Both the position numbers and the translations under genes were made by a program. Below the pieces are notes generated by a model. That model saw nothing but the letters and a program-made list of their open reading frames with translations. It ran no database searches and was not told where the DNA came from. Of a DNA stretch of 51,535 nt, positions 42,353 to 51,535 are shown piece after piece. Position 1 is the stretch's first letter; every line of letters begins with the position of its first letter. The stretch comes from Pinguiococcus pyrenoidosus (Eukaryota; Sar; Pinguiophyceae; Pinguiochrysidales; Pinguiochrysidaceae). Location of the stretch: the NCBI GenBank assembly GCA_019677205.1, contig JAAMXY010000164.1, forward strand, positions 1 to 51,535, given 5' to 3'.

Positions 42353-43952
42353 TCAGAAGAGCTGCCCCGGACGAAGCGCCGTTATCAGCGAGATGCGCCC
42401 CTTGGCGGAGCTCCGGTACTTCATGAACACCGCGCGATTCGTGCTTTCCTCCGATTTTGCGTGGATGGAGTTCAGGACCGCCACCAGATCCTCGAAGTCG
42501 TCGAGAGAGTAGGAAGAGTAGAACTGCATGGTCGAATCCCAGCCTTCGCGGCGGAGTGTCCGGACGACGTAGTACAGGCAGGCGGCGGCGACCTTCGAAG
42601 GCCGAGCGCACGCGCATCGAGAGTCCAGCAGGCTTAAATCAAGTAAATAGTCGAGGAATCCCGTCTCCTTCTTGTTCAGGCGCGCGGCCTCCTGCGGAGG
42701 AGCTCTTAGCTAGGATCCGCAGCTTGGCGGAGCTGCTTTCACAGCGGGCCGCGGCCGGCACTTACCACAAGACGGACACGATAATGTTGCACGGTGACGC
42801 AGTTGATGCGGAAGTGGAGCATGTTGCAAATCTTAGACTCGTACTCCAGGATGTCATCGTGCGCGAACACCCGCTCTCCTGGAGGCGGGTGGTTGGAATG
42901 CGCGGCGTTAGGGCGGTTGGCGGGCGATCGCTTCGGCATAGACGATGGCGGAAGCCGTGGCGAAGATGCCTTCGCTTCAACTTACTTTCATCGGCTCCGC
43001 GCTGATCGGTGAGGAAGTACAGATCTTCCACGGAGGGCGGATAGATCATTTCGATCTTGCCAGCGAGGAGGACGCAAGCACATGCCAAGCACGGCAGCAT
43101 CGATCGGGGCGTGCTGAAGCTGTCTAAGGAGCGGTCGAAGATAGCCACGGCCAGAGCAGTCGTTGCAGAGTCCTTCAAGATGGGCAAGAAAGAGACGGTG
43201 AGATGCCGCTGTCGCAGGGCATGAGCACAAGGCGTTGGCGGACGGACCAGCTTGAGATCCTCCGAGGACTCCACCATCCAGTCCACCACGATGGTCCGCA
43301 TGCGGTCCGTGAGTCCGTTCTCGACGAGGAAGCTGCGCCGGACGGGCTTGTACGGTGGGCCCTCTTCCAGCTTCAGACGGTGCTCATGCAGCTCCGGGCT
43401 GAAGTAGTCGCGATACGCGTCCGAGTCGGCATTTCTAGCGGCGTCGATATCAAAAACGGACTCCGGCCTCGGCGGCGCTCGCACCATGAGGCTTTCGTGG
43501 ATCTCCGCATCCGTAGGCGCGCGCTCCTTCGGGCTCTTGTCCTTGGTGGTGCGGCGCTTCTTGACGCTCTTGTCGGCTGTAAAGCAGAAGGATTTGCACG
43601 GTTCGTATCCATGAGCTGAAGCGGAAATGAAGTCGGATCGCGCCCCCTACTCACCGGCCTTATCCTGCGGCTCCGCTGATCTGCGCTTGGTGGCAGCGGT
43701 GGTGCGCTCGGAGGAGTCTCCGGATGAGCGCGACGAGGATCGGGAGGAGCGGCGCGTCGTAGAAGTGTTCTCTATCTTCTGGGAGGCGCTGATTGCCGCC
43801 GCGCGTCTTCTCTTGGTCGTCTTGGCGTCCTTGTCTTTCGGTGCCACGTTCTTCTGCGTGTTGAGATTCAGTTCTCCCAAGGCGCGGCGGGAGCGCGACG
43901 ACGAGCGCGAGCGCGTGCGCGTCGTCGGGCCGCCTTCTTGACTCTTCGGCAT
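42353..43952 (-). CDS. B-type cyclin
   Basis: Predicted exons are complement(43655..43952), (43248..43576), (42986..43172), (42766..42878) and (42353..42691), about 421 aa; phases 1, 0, 1, 0. The basic, Ser-rich N-terminus includes RRALGELNLNTQ, which fits a D-box-type RxxLxxxN degron. The first cyclin fold has the signature MRTIVVDWMVESSEDLKL, joined by splicing to ALAVAIFDRSLDSF and the ACVLLAGKIEMIYPPSVEDL stretch. The second fold follows (ILEYESKICNMLHFRINCVT, then RPSKVAAACLYYVV). Cyclins B activate CDK1 for mitosis; the degron-like motif fits destruction by the APC/C. The exon 3 acceptor (CTTGAAG) is the least certain junction. Confidence 0.88.
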
Positions 43953-44693
43953 CTTGGCTGCGTTTGCGCGACCACGAGACGGACGAGAGGGCAGGATACG
44001 CTGGGGCGACCGGTGCTCAGGCTTGCTTTCTGAACTCTCACAAGGTTAAGAAAGGCCGAGGCAGCGCGTCCGGTCGAGAGCAGCGCACAGAAGCGCGGAC
44101 GACAAGAGTTAAACGTGAAGTTGGGTTGCGCCCAAGAGCAACGGCGGCGTAGGTCGAAATCCTTGCGCGCGGGGGCCAAGTTCGGAGTGATGATATGTTG
44201 TAAATATACCTTATTAATTCTGGTAAAATAATATTTATGAACTAGTAAAATTATATAATTGCGATCTTGTGTGAGAATGTTTCCCGGAGTGAAGAGGCCC
44301 CTTTGCATGATAATCATTGGATGAATCTCGTAGTTACACCCTCCTGTTTGAATGACATGGCGGCCAGATCGGCAACGACTACACAGCGATCATATACGGG
44401 CATGCTTTGCGCGTATAAATATTAAAGAATCACCGTTGTTACCAATGAAGAATCAGGACAAGGAAATAAAATAATTAAAATAATTCTTTGTTTGGTGCCG
44501 AAAACAGCACGGGATTGAAAGAAAAATATTTTAAATATAATTGGATGCTATGTTTATATAATACATTGTTAACAAGGTCTCTTCACGATTGTGAAAGCTG
44601 CCGAGTTCTTCCGATCTCAAGACGGGGCAAGACAGCTTTTGGATCTCCGCGCGGACAATCTTGTCTCAGGAGGCGCGCTCCTCTTCACCAAGC
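43953..44693. promoter_or_regulatory. Divergent gap with AT-rich island (44190-44570)
   Basis: The head-to-head gap between cyclin and PSMB4. About 44190-44290 and 44410-44570 are AT-rich with many TATA-like and AATAAA-like strings, split by about 100 nt of ordinary composition. No ORF or RNA gene was recognised. GTAAAATTATATAATT near 44248 closely resembles GTAAAATTATAAAATT near 7900 in the other large AT island. Confidence 0.45.
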
Positions 44694-45687
44694 ATGATGC
44701 TCAAAGGCGCACACCGTGGGCCATCTGCTGCCTCGGTACGTGAGCCCCCTGTCTCAGGAGTGCGAGGCGCTTGGAAGGTGTGCGTGGCTTGGCAAGCTTT
44801 TGAAACGCATTGTCCAGCTGCACGCAAACGGGGGGCCAACCAGGTTTCCTGGAGAGAGTCTGAAGGACACCGTAAATATCTGCTGCTGATTTGCATGGGC
44901 AGAACATGGCATTTTGAAGTGAAGAGGATGCGAAGCGCGCGAAAGTCGCGGAAACTAAGCGGCTTCCGTGTCTATCCGGATGCAGGCGCCAGTGGAGGAG
45001 CCCAGCAAGCGCACGTTGCAGCCGGTTTGCACCGGAGGCGCTGTGGTTGCGATAAAGTATGCGGGAGGCGTGATGAGCATCACCGACACGCTGGTGAGCT
45101 ACGGGAGAATGGCGCGGTACCGGGATGTCCAGCGCGTCTTCCCGCTGGCCGACGGCAAGGCCATCATTGCTGGCGGCGGGGAGCACAGTGACTTCCAGCA
45201 GCTGGTCTCCTACCTTGACGATCTGGGCGAGGACGACTACATTGCGGACGATGGCTACGAGCTGGGTACGGAGGAGTATTACAACTACATTCGGGCGGTT
45301 CTCTACCAGCAGCGCAACAAGTTTGAGCCCTTGTGGAACGACGTCGTCATCGGTGGCCTCCGCGGCGGGAAGCCATTCCTTGGCACCGTCAATCTGATTG
45401 GGCTCCAGTACGAAGAGGACTACATAGCAACGGGATTCGGGGGCTACCTGGTCACGCCGATTCTGCGGACGAAGTGGCGCCCGGACCTGACCGAAGACGA
45501 AGCGCGTGCGTTGCTCGAGGAGTGCATGCGGGTGCTTTTCTACCGCTTCTGCACTGCACTGAACCGCGTGCACCTTGCAAAGGTGACCGAGGAAGGCGCG
45601 GTCATCTCTGAGCCGTACCTGCTTCAGAATCTGTCGTGGAATCTCCGAGCCTTCGTGGAGCCGAAGAGCACAGAAGGTGACTGGTAG
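44694..45687 (+). CDS. PSMB4: 20S proteasome subunit beta-4 (PSMB4/Pre4)
   Basis: Predicted exons are 44694..44735 and 44986..45687, about 247 aa. The first exon (MMLKGAHRGPSAAS, donor TCG/GTACGTGAG) would supply the propeptide. Alternatively the ATG at 44980 begins a 235-aa protein directly. The body matches the beta-4 type: GGAVVAIKYAGGVMSITDTL, SYGRMARYRDVQRVFPL, LWNDVVIGGLRGGKPFLGTV, ATGFGGYL and CMRVLFYRFCTALNRV. The N-terminal catalytic Thr of active beta subunits is absent, as expected for this structural subunit of the 20S core. DSS1 of the same machine lies about 15 kb away. Confidence 0.92.
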
Positions 45688-45790
45688 ATCCTCCGTTGAC
45701 GAGTCTCAGCTGGCACGTGGCGCCGTCGAGGGGGCAGAGCCTTCAAGAAGAAAGATGCGCCGAGAAGCCGGTAACCGATTCCTTTTGCAG

Positions 45791-47124
45791 CTACGTCTCT
45801 TCGTCCCGCTCGAAAACTACGATAACGCCTGCCAGTCGCTGATCCATCCCTGCGGGTGACGATGCACTTAGCCATGCGCTTCGAGCCTTTGGGAACGGGA
45901 AACTTGAAACTGGAAGGACGCCCCTATCCGCTGCAGCAACGCAACACACGCAACGCAACGTACCTGATAGTATTCTGATGTCGGGATCGGCGTAGGAGGT
46001 GATCCACCGGCCGCGAGGATCGAACATCTCTGGAGACATCCCCTGAAGCCCGCCGACGCACATCTCGGGGTCCGACGGCATCTTCTCTGGCTTGATGATG
46101 TGCTCCTCCGGCTCAATCTCGAGGGCACCGTTGCTTGACACTTCGAAAGAGCAGCGCACGTCCAGGTAGCCACGCACGCCTTCTTCCGAAGGGAGATCCC
46201 AGCAGAGCTTGTTGATCATTTCACCCTGCGTCGCACCAGATGAGGAGGGTCGGGTGGTACAACCGATGCCGAAGTCAGGCTGCCGCATCTTTCCCGACAC
46301 AAACCTTGCCCGATTCGTCGGAGGTAAAGTTGAAGCGCTGGGAGGCCTTGTACACGCGGACCAGCGGCGCTCCCATCTCGTTCCGGGGCACCTGAGCAGA
46401 CAACCACTCCAATGAGGCTTGATCGGCGAGGTCGTCGGCGGCGGCTGCAAATCCTCACCGAAGGCTGCGGCATGACTGTGCTGTACACGACTTTCCACTC
46501 CCCTCCCAGCATGATCTTGAGAAAGTCAAACGTCATCGCGGGGATGTGCAAGGCCTGGACGTCAGCGATTGCCTCCTCGACAGCGACCCTGGCTTCCAGT
46601 TCGGGAACCTCCGGGTTGCCCAGCTGCTGGAGGCGCTCTCGGAGGTGCTGCTTTGCAGCGGAGACCTTCTCGCTGCGCAGCGTGGTCATATCCGGCGCCG
46701 AGAGCGACATCGAGACGTCAAACGGTCTGTGCCTCATTCCTGCAGAGCAACAAGGGCATCCGTAAGCCCTCCGCCTATGCCCGCCTCTCTTCTCGCCATC
46801 TCTCCGCCGAAATCCTCCATCATTTCGCTGCGGCGATGAAGCCAACGGACACTTCAAGGCGATGAAGACTTGAAATTTGGGTTCAATTGCACCCAAGTAC
46901 GCCAAGCTTTGCAACTGCCCACAGCGTCACCACGCCAAACACCCACTGCTTAGTTGCAGAACATCAGGTCGCCGGCGGGCACAAGTCACTCGAAGTTGCT
47001 CCCGGACTCTCCAAAGCATTCCCAACCAGCCCTCCTGGGAGATTTCCGTGCTTTCAGTACCTGTTCTCCACGCAGACGCGAGGGTCAAGCTTAAAACCAC
47101 CCAAGTTGCGCTTTGTCGGCCCAT
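45791..47124 (-). CDS. PAP/fibrillin (plastid-lipid-associated) protein with probable signal peptide
   Basis: Predicted exons are complement(47061..47124), (46459..46739), (46305..46391), (45964..46225) and (45791..45849), about 250 aa. The first exon is inferred: MGRQSATWVVLSLTLASAWR is a signal peptide that joins in frame (phase 1) across 321 nt to MRHRPFDVSMSLSA. The ATG at 46737 is the fallback start. The core has an N-terminal helix pair, GGEWKVVYST, RVYKASQRFNF, CWDLPSEEGVRGYLDV, and the C-terminal WITSYADPDIRIL-SG followed by AGVIVVFERD, which matches the end of PAP/fibrillin domains. Family members bind lipids in plastoglobules and thylakoids. A signal peptide ahead of a plastid protein would fit delivery to a complex, ER-derived plastid. 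Confidence 0.7.
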
Positions 47125-47628
47125 GTTTCTGCGCTGCAACTGATCTCCCCTGGCCACTCGGTTCACGTTGTGTGGAGCTCAGCGGACTCAGTCCAAGAGA
47201 AACTACGTAGATCCGCGGCGGTGTAAGTGATGGTATGGCAGTACCACGCCAGCGCGAGCGCTGCGGAGTAAAGCTGCGCCACTTGCGTCGACGCCGAATT
47301 GAGCTTTCTCATATTTGCTAATTCACCTTTACAATAGCAGCAAGGCAGAATACGTTCCATAAACATCTAAGTTCACCGTAGAACCCAAGTATACTTGTGA
47401 ATCGCTTCAAGATTATCGATTCTGATGAAGTGAACGCGTCACTTCATATCGATACCGTGCGAGGATCACGAATCGACGATCCCGGACCCCTGCCCGGACC
47501 GTTCTGCCAGGCTGGCCCAGCGCCCTAACACCACCAAGAACATTTTCTGGCCTGACTTTCTTTGCAATGGCTCCTCTCCACAGACGCTCCCCTCTCCTCC
47601 CACTTCGCCCGTCGTCCCACTCGGAGTC
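47125..47628. promoter_or_regulatory. Divergent gap, fibrillin / ArfGAP
   Basis: A 504-nt head-to-head gap. It is AT-richer near 47310-47450. No ORF with protein-like composition and no RNA gene was seen. Confidence 0.4.
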
Positions 47629-48204
47629 ATGGCGATTGACGCAGCCCGACTGGAGGCCGCCCTGCAGGCGAAGAGCGCTCTGAAGCCGCTCAGCAGCCGC
47701 TCCGCCGAGGAGAAGAGAGAGGCGGAAGCTGCAGACAAGGCGACGCACCACAAGCTCAAGAGGTGAGCCTCACATCGTGGCCTCTGCAAGTGCCCTCGCT
47801 CATCTGGACAACAAAAATTACAGGCTGATCCGATCCAAGGGCAACCAGAAATGCGCCGACTGCCAGGTGCAATACTCCGGCTGGGCCTCCCTGCCCCACG
47901 GCGTGTTTCTGTGCATCGACTGCGCTCAGCTGCACCGGGGCATCGGGAGACACGTCTCACAAGTCAAGGCCATCAACACCGGCACCTACCTGTGGTACAG
48001 CGACGAGGTGGACGTGATGGTGGCCAACGGCAACGACCTTGCCAACCACCTGCTGCTGGCCAAGCACCCGAAGGGCGTCGCGGCCTGCGTAGAGCCCCAC
48101 GGATCTCACGCCGATCGAGTCAGTTTCCTGCGGGACAAGTATGAGCGGCGCAGATGGGCACTCAGCGAGCGGGAGATCGCTGCGGAAATCGGTTCGCGGA
48201 CGCT

Positions 48205-48255
<51 letters not shown>

Positions 48256-48805
48256 ATTTGAGGATGACGATGAAGAGGAGGAGGAGGAGGAGGAGGTGGT
48301 CGCGCCATCTGCGCTTGGAAACAAGCTTTCTGGAGAGCACGCTTACCAAGATGCTACGCCAAATCATGATTCCGCAACAGCACAGCGGCAATCAGAAGAG
48401 AGAGCAGCTGTCGACCGCCGAGTACGGCACGTGCGGGTGCCGCACACGAAGGCGCGGCGACGATCACCTTTGCGACTCCAGAAGTTGGATGATGACGCGG
48501 ACTTGATCTCCTTCGACGACCTGTCTCAGCAAGCGGCTGAAGCTCCTGCGTTGCAAGCCAATGCCGCAACCGCGGAAGACGCACCCCGATCGGACGTAGC
48601 CGAAAACCGAGAACCCCCACGAGAGGGCAACAAGCCCGAATCCGACGGCCAAGCAAGTCCGGGGCCGGAGTATTACAGCAAGAAGGTGTCTGAGATCATG
48701 GCGCTGTATCAGCAGCCTGCCCAGCGTGGAGTGGATGGCCACCTGCACTACGGCCCGGCGAAAGGCGCCAAGCCAGTGAGCTTCTTTGAACAGTACGGCC
48801 TTTAG
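47629..48805 (+). CDS. ArfGAP zinc-finger protein with polyglutamine tract
   Basis: Predicted exons are 47629..47762 and 47824..48805 (61-nt intron, phase 2, donor AAGAG/GTGAGC), about 371 aa. The first 44 residues form an Ala/Glu/Lys-rich helix. The ArfGAP finger then has CADC, 16 residues, CIDC, and the arginine-finger segment LHRGIGRHVSQVKAI, with a loop like that of ArfGAP2/3 (GVFLCIDC). About 16 glutamines, all CAG, are followed by an acidic Glu run. The disordered C-terminal half ends with YYSKKVSEIMALYQQ and FFEQYGL. ArfGAPs switch off Arf GTPases at Golgi or endosomal membranes. The mammalian subfamily cannot be fixed from this. Confidence 0.88.
48211..48290 (+). repeat. CAG microsatellite (polyQ) followed by a GAG/GAT acidic repeat
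   Basis: About 16 perfect CAG codons run in frame and are followed shortly by GAGGAG repeats coding glutamate. The lack of CAA interruptions predicts length variation. Confidence 0.9.
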
Positions 48806-49054
48806 TGCGGAGTGGTCGGAGCAGCTCCCAGAAGCAAAAGCCGAAGCAGCGCAGCGCACGAAGCGATTGTTAGATCGTGTCTGAACCAGTCTTCCATTTC
48901 TTAGTGAGTCGTGGCTCGTGCCTCCTCCACCCACTTCCCCTTATCGTTGCTCGATACTCCATTCTTGTGTTGTCGCCGCGTTCAACACTGCACCGCACGA
49001 CGTTCCACCAAAGGAAGCTGGAGCCGGTTGGTCTTCGTCCGCGGTCTGCGCCAC

Positions 49055-49570
49055 TCAGGCAAGGAGATGCTCGCAAGGAGTGAAGTGAAGGTTCACAGGG
49101 GGCGAGTCCGTCTTGTATTTGTTCGGGAAGAACGTGCCGGTGTACGGATACTGCTGCATCTCGACCACGGGATCGGCCGCCTCTGCCCGGTAATACGTCT
49201 CCGGCGGCCACCCGTCGAACTTCCCGATATACCAGCGTGCCTAGCAAGGGCTGGTGAGCATCTTTCGAAAGCCTGCGCAAGCTTCGAGCATGGCAAATTA
49301 CCAAATGGCGCCAGACCGCAGCTCCATTGGCTTTCTCGTAGATGAGCGAGCCCTGGCGTTCGCAGATCATTCCGCGGTAAGAAGTGTGAAGCATTCCAGG
49401 AAATAAAGTAGGACATCTTCTCCACCCGTCACCTGGTTCATCCTTCCCAGAGGGCGATACTCGCCCAAGAAGAAATCCTTCGCGCCGGAGCATATGTACA
49501 CAGAGTGATCTTCTCCGATCACGCGGCAGGCAAGCAGGATGCAGATGGCGACGAAAGAACCCAGATACAT
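49055..49570 (-). CDS. Small secreted protein of unknown function
   Basis: Predicted exons are complement(49433..49570), (49302..49352) and (49055..49240), 124 aa, both introns phase 0 (donors CAG/GTGACG and TTG/GTAATT). Signal peptide MYLGSFVAICILLACRVIG. The mature part has ICSGAKDFFLGEYRPLGRMN, then LIYEKANGAAVWRH and RWYIGKFDGWPPETYYRAEA. This resembles the short GEY-x-P-x-GxxN...Y-W...W-x-I-G...YYR-A modules I recall from extracellular or membrane proteins of protists, but I cannot name a family. Only splicing gives this consistent reading; no single frame does. Tail-to-tail with the ArfGAP gene. Confidence 0.55.
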
Positions 49571-49882
49571 GGCCTCCAGACTGATCGGCACCACACTACT
49601 AACACTTGGAAGAGGCCCAGCTCCTTTTCACAACAGCTGCAGTTGCCGACGTCTGCCGATCCAACAAGATTCCCCGCCTCGATTCCCTTGCGGTGAAGGA
49701 GATGGAGACGCCTCGACTCCATGTTATAGCCGGACCTGGTATGCCTCTGTAGGGACCTGTCAACTGCTGCAGCCGCGTTGTATGCGTCACCGCCCGGGAA
49801 CTAGGGCTCATGGAGCCCTGAATTCAAAAAAGGTGTTCGGGAACGATGGTGCACAGACGGCCAAGATTCTTCTAGAAAATGG
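49571..49882. promoter_or_regulatory. Divergent gap, secreted protein / putative micropeptide
   Basis: A 312-nt gap with no coding signal of its own. No clear motif was seen. Confidence 0.3.
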
Positions 49883-50068
49883 ATGCATCTTCTTCCTCTT
49901 CTTCTTCTTCCTCTTCTTCTTCTTGGTGCGCTTTCCTGTGTCACAGCTGCACCAAAGAGAGAGCTCCGTTCGTCTTCTTCAGCTTCAGAGAGTGAGCGCG
50001 GTGCGTTGGAAGCCCAAGTGCTGAGCGACCAAAGGGGGCTCAATTCAGCGGAGTTGAGAAGCATGTGA
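49883..50068 (+). CDS. Possible secreted micropeptide
   Basis: ATG to stop, 61 aa. A textbook signal peptide made of Leu/Pro repeats (MHLLPLLLLPLLLLGALSC, then VTAAP) is followed by a short Ser/Glu-rich mature part (SSSSASESERGALEAQVLSD) that ends LNSAELRSM. The Leu codons come from a CTT simple repeat, so chance is a serious alternative. It lies between two minus-strand genes and would keep the strand alternation. A further downstream exon cannot be excluded. Confidence 0.35.
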   Translation: MHLLPLLLLPLLLLGALSCVTAAPKRELRSSSSASESERGALEAQVLSDQRGLNSAELRSM

Positions 50069-50163
50069 TGCCAGCTTGCGGGAGAGCACATGCATGGAGG
50101 CGTGACGGTCGCTGCCGACAGCAGGCCATTGAGCTTGAGACCATCAAAAGGCTGTGAATCAAC

Positions 50164-51535
50164 TTAGGATATCCGAGGCAATGTGCCGTCTACAAACACC
50201 CTCTCGGCAATCCCGAGACGACCCGTCACGGCGAAGAAGGCATTCCGCAGCCTTGATAGCTCGCCGGGAAGCGTCTCGACCTCTCCAAGGAAGGCGCTCT
50301 TCAAGAGCAGCTCCGCGGTAGGCGGCTTGCGAATGCTCTCGTACTGCAGTAGCGCTTCATCCACCGAGAGCACATCCTCGTTCACCTTCTTGATCTCCGA
50401 GGCCAAGCAGTAAGCGTCCTGCGGCAGCGAGGTCAGCTGCCTGTCCTGCCATCAAGTCTGTGTCAGCTCTGCGCGCCATCCCTTCGCCTTACCTGGATGG
50501 CTTGATTGGCACCCTGCCCAAGGAAGGGCGGCATCGCGTGGGCGGCATCGCCGAGCAGCACCACTCTCGACTTGCCAGGTCTCCACGTCAGCCGGGGCAA
50601 GTGGAAATACACGCCCAGCTCGAAGAAGCGGTCCGCATTTGCAGCCAGATCCAGCATCTCCTTGGGCATGTTGTTCTCCCTCAGCCTGGCCAGGCAATCT
50701 TGCTGCACATTGTTCGCATCCCTGGCGCCGCAAGCAACTGCATCAGTCTGCTTGCGGTGGATCGGTGCTTGGCTTCTGTTCAAATGCGCCATACCAGTCT
50801 GGATTCTCGTCCGCAGAGTCTCCGCGATAAACCAAAGCGATCATGTCGGATTGGCTGCCGCCCCTTCCCCCGTAGGTGCCGCAAAGGCCGTAGACGCCTT
50901 TGCTGAACCACTGATGAAAGCTTCGACGGCTGCTTTCCGGCCGCCTCGACTTCGCAACCACGCCGAACTGGATGCGCTTGCCGCTGTAGATCGCCGTCCT
51001 ACACGCCTTGTCGCTCAGCTTTCTCTTCATCATGTTTCTTCGTCGAGGCAGAGCAGTTGACCGCTCACCTCTCCCCGCCCATCATCCGCATGGCATTCGC
51101 CCCGATGCCATCGGCGGCCACCACCAGGTCGAAGCCGGTGTGCACCTCGCCGTCGGCGAAGCTGAGGCAGACCGTCCCGTCGGCCTCGGTGTCCACGGCG
51201 ATGAGCTCCTTGCCCAGCTCCACGCGGCTGCTGCCAAGGCTGTCTCGCAGCATCAATTGCAACGCATCGCGCATCACCGCGTACGCACGGGTGGTGCCCT
51301 TGTCAACCAAGGCCTCTGCGTCCTTCCGCCGCCGCAACGCGGCGGGAATGTCCAGCTCCAGCAACTTGGCCTCCTCCACCGTGCGGGACACCACTCTCTC
51401 TAGCGGGTTGGCGAAGCTGCGGAGCTCTCGCGAGAGGCCCAGACTCTCCAGCACGGCGGCGCCTCCGCTAAGCTGCACTCCTCCGCCGATCTCCGGCTGA
51501 AGGGCCTCTCTCCGCTCGAAAATCGTCACCTGTGC
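50164..51535 (-). CDS. FAD-dependent monooxygenase, zeaxanthin epoxidase/salicylate hydroxylase type (5' end cut)
   Basis: Predicted exons are complement(51069..>51535), (50795..~51022), (50493..50721) and (50164..50418), about 390 residues in window. The visible part begins at the second beta strand of the FAD Rossmann fold (VTIFERREALQPEIGGGVQL), so the GxGxxG loop lies outside. The FAD/substrate segment has DLVVAADGIGANA (DG motif). Splicing produces GKSRVVLLGDAAHAMPPFLG and QGANQAIQ joined to DAYCLA, the GD motif that contacts the FAD ribityl chain. The exon 2 acceptor is uncertain (51022 or 51037). Family members hydroxylate or epoxidise aromatic or carotenoid substrates. Zeaxanthin epoxidase is possible in a plastid-bearing cell, but the substrate is not determined. 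Confidence 0.82.

Noticed and set aside
46209-46415. GGATCGAAC and TGGTTCA-like strings suggesting tRNA T-loops here and elsewhere in the window
   Set aside because: No matching acceptor stem or anticodon arm could be folded by eye; they fall inside exons or lack cloverleaf context.
48870-49493. 207-codon single-frame minus-strand ORF over the secreted-protein gene
   Set aside because: It mixes exon and intron sequence; the three-exon model gives a signal peptide, phase-consistent junctions and a better composition.

Overview
This is a GC-rich, gene-dense piece of a eukaryotic nuclear genome, about 51.5 kb with two short runs of N (11542-11585 and 33300-33377). It is eukaryotic because nearly every gene is split by short GT-AG introns (mostly about 45-120 nt). 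The products also include a spliceosomal SR-matrix protein, a B-type cyclin, proteasome subunits, an ArfGAP, a ferlin and an m-AAA protease with a mitochondrial presequence. A plastid-type fibrillin (PAP) protein and a zeaxanthin-epoxidase-like monooxygenase suggest a photosynthetic or formerly photosynthetic protist. The fibrillin's probable signal-peptide exon hints at a complex plastid. I cannot name the lineage from sequence alone.

Layout from left to right: SRRM1-like PWI splicing factor (-, runs off the left edge); long acidic coiled-coil protein (-); NDK-like domain protein (+); LEA2-like membrane protein (-); AFG3-type m-AAA protease (+); EF-hand membrane protein (+); a 2535-residue intronless ankyrin protein with UBA-like and PDZ-like segments (-); small disordered protein (+); Arg-rich protein with seventeen 9-residue repeats (-); DDX10/Dbp4 RNA helicase (+); TPR co-chaperone-like protein (-); unknown basic protein (+); DSS1/SEM1 (-); patatin/SDP1-type lipase (+); ferlin with about eight C2 domains (-); small CaaX-box protein (+); B-type cyclin (-); proteasome beta-4 subunit (+); PAP/fibrillin (-); ArfGAP with a polyQ tract (+); small secreted protein (-); possible secreted micropeptide (+); FAD monooxygenase (-, runs off the right edge).

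Most of the genes are housekeeping functions and do not form a pathway. The most unusual property is the arrangement. From the EF-hand gene to the right edge, genes alternate strand almost perfectly, giving a chain of head-to-head and tail-to-tail neighbours. Tail-to-tail gaps are short (about 65-425 nt). Head-to-head gaps are longer (about 265-1035 nt); three of them carry AT-rich islands and several contain E2F-like palindromes. Introns cluster at the 5' ends of genes. Exon models were built by hand from splice-site phase and family alignment from memory, so the boundaries are predictions without transcript support.
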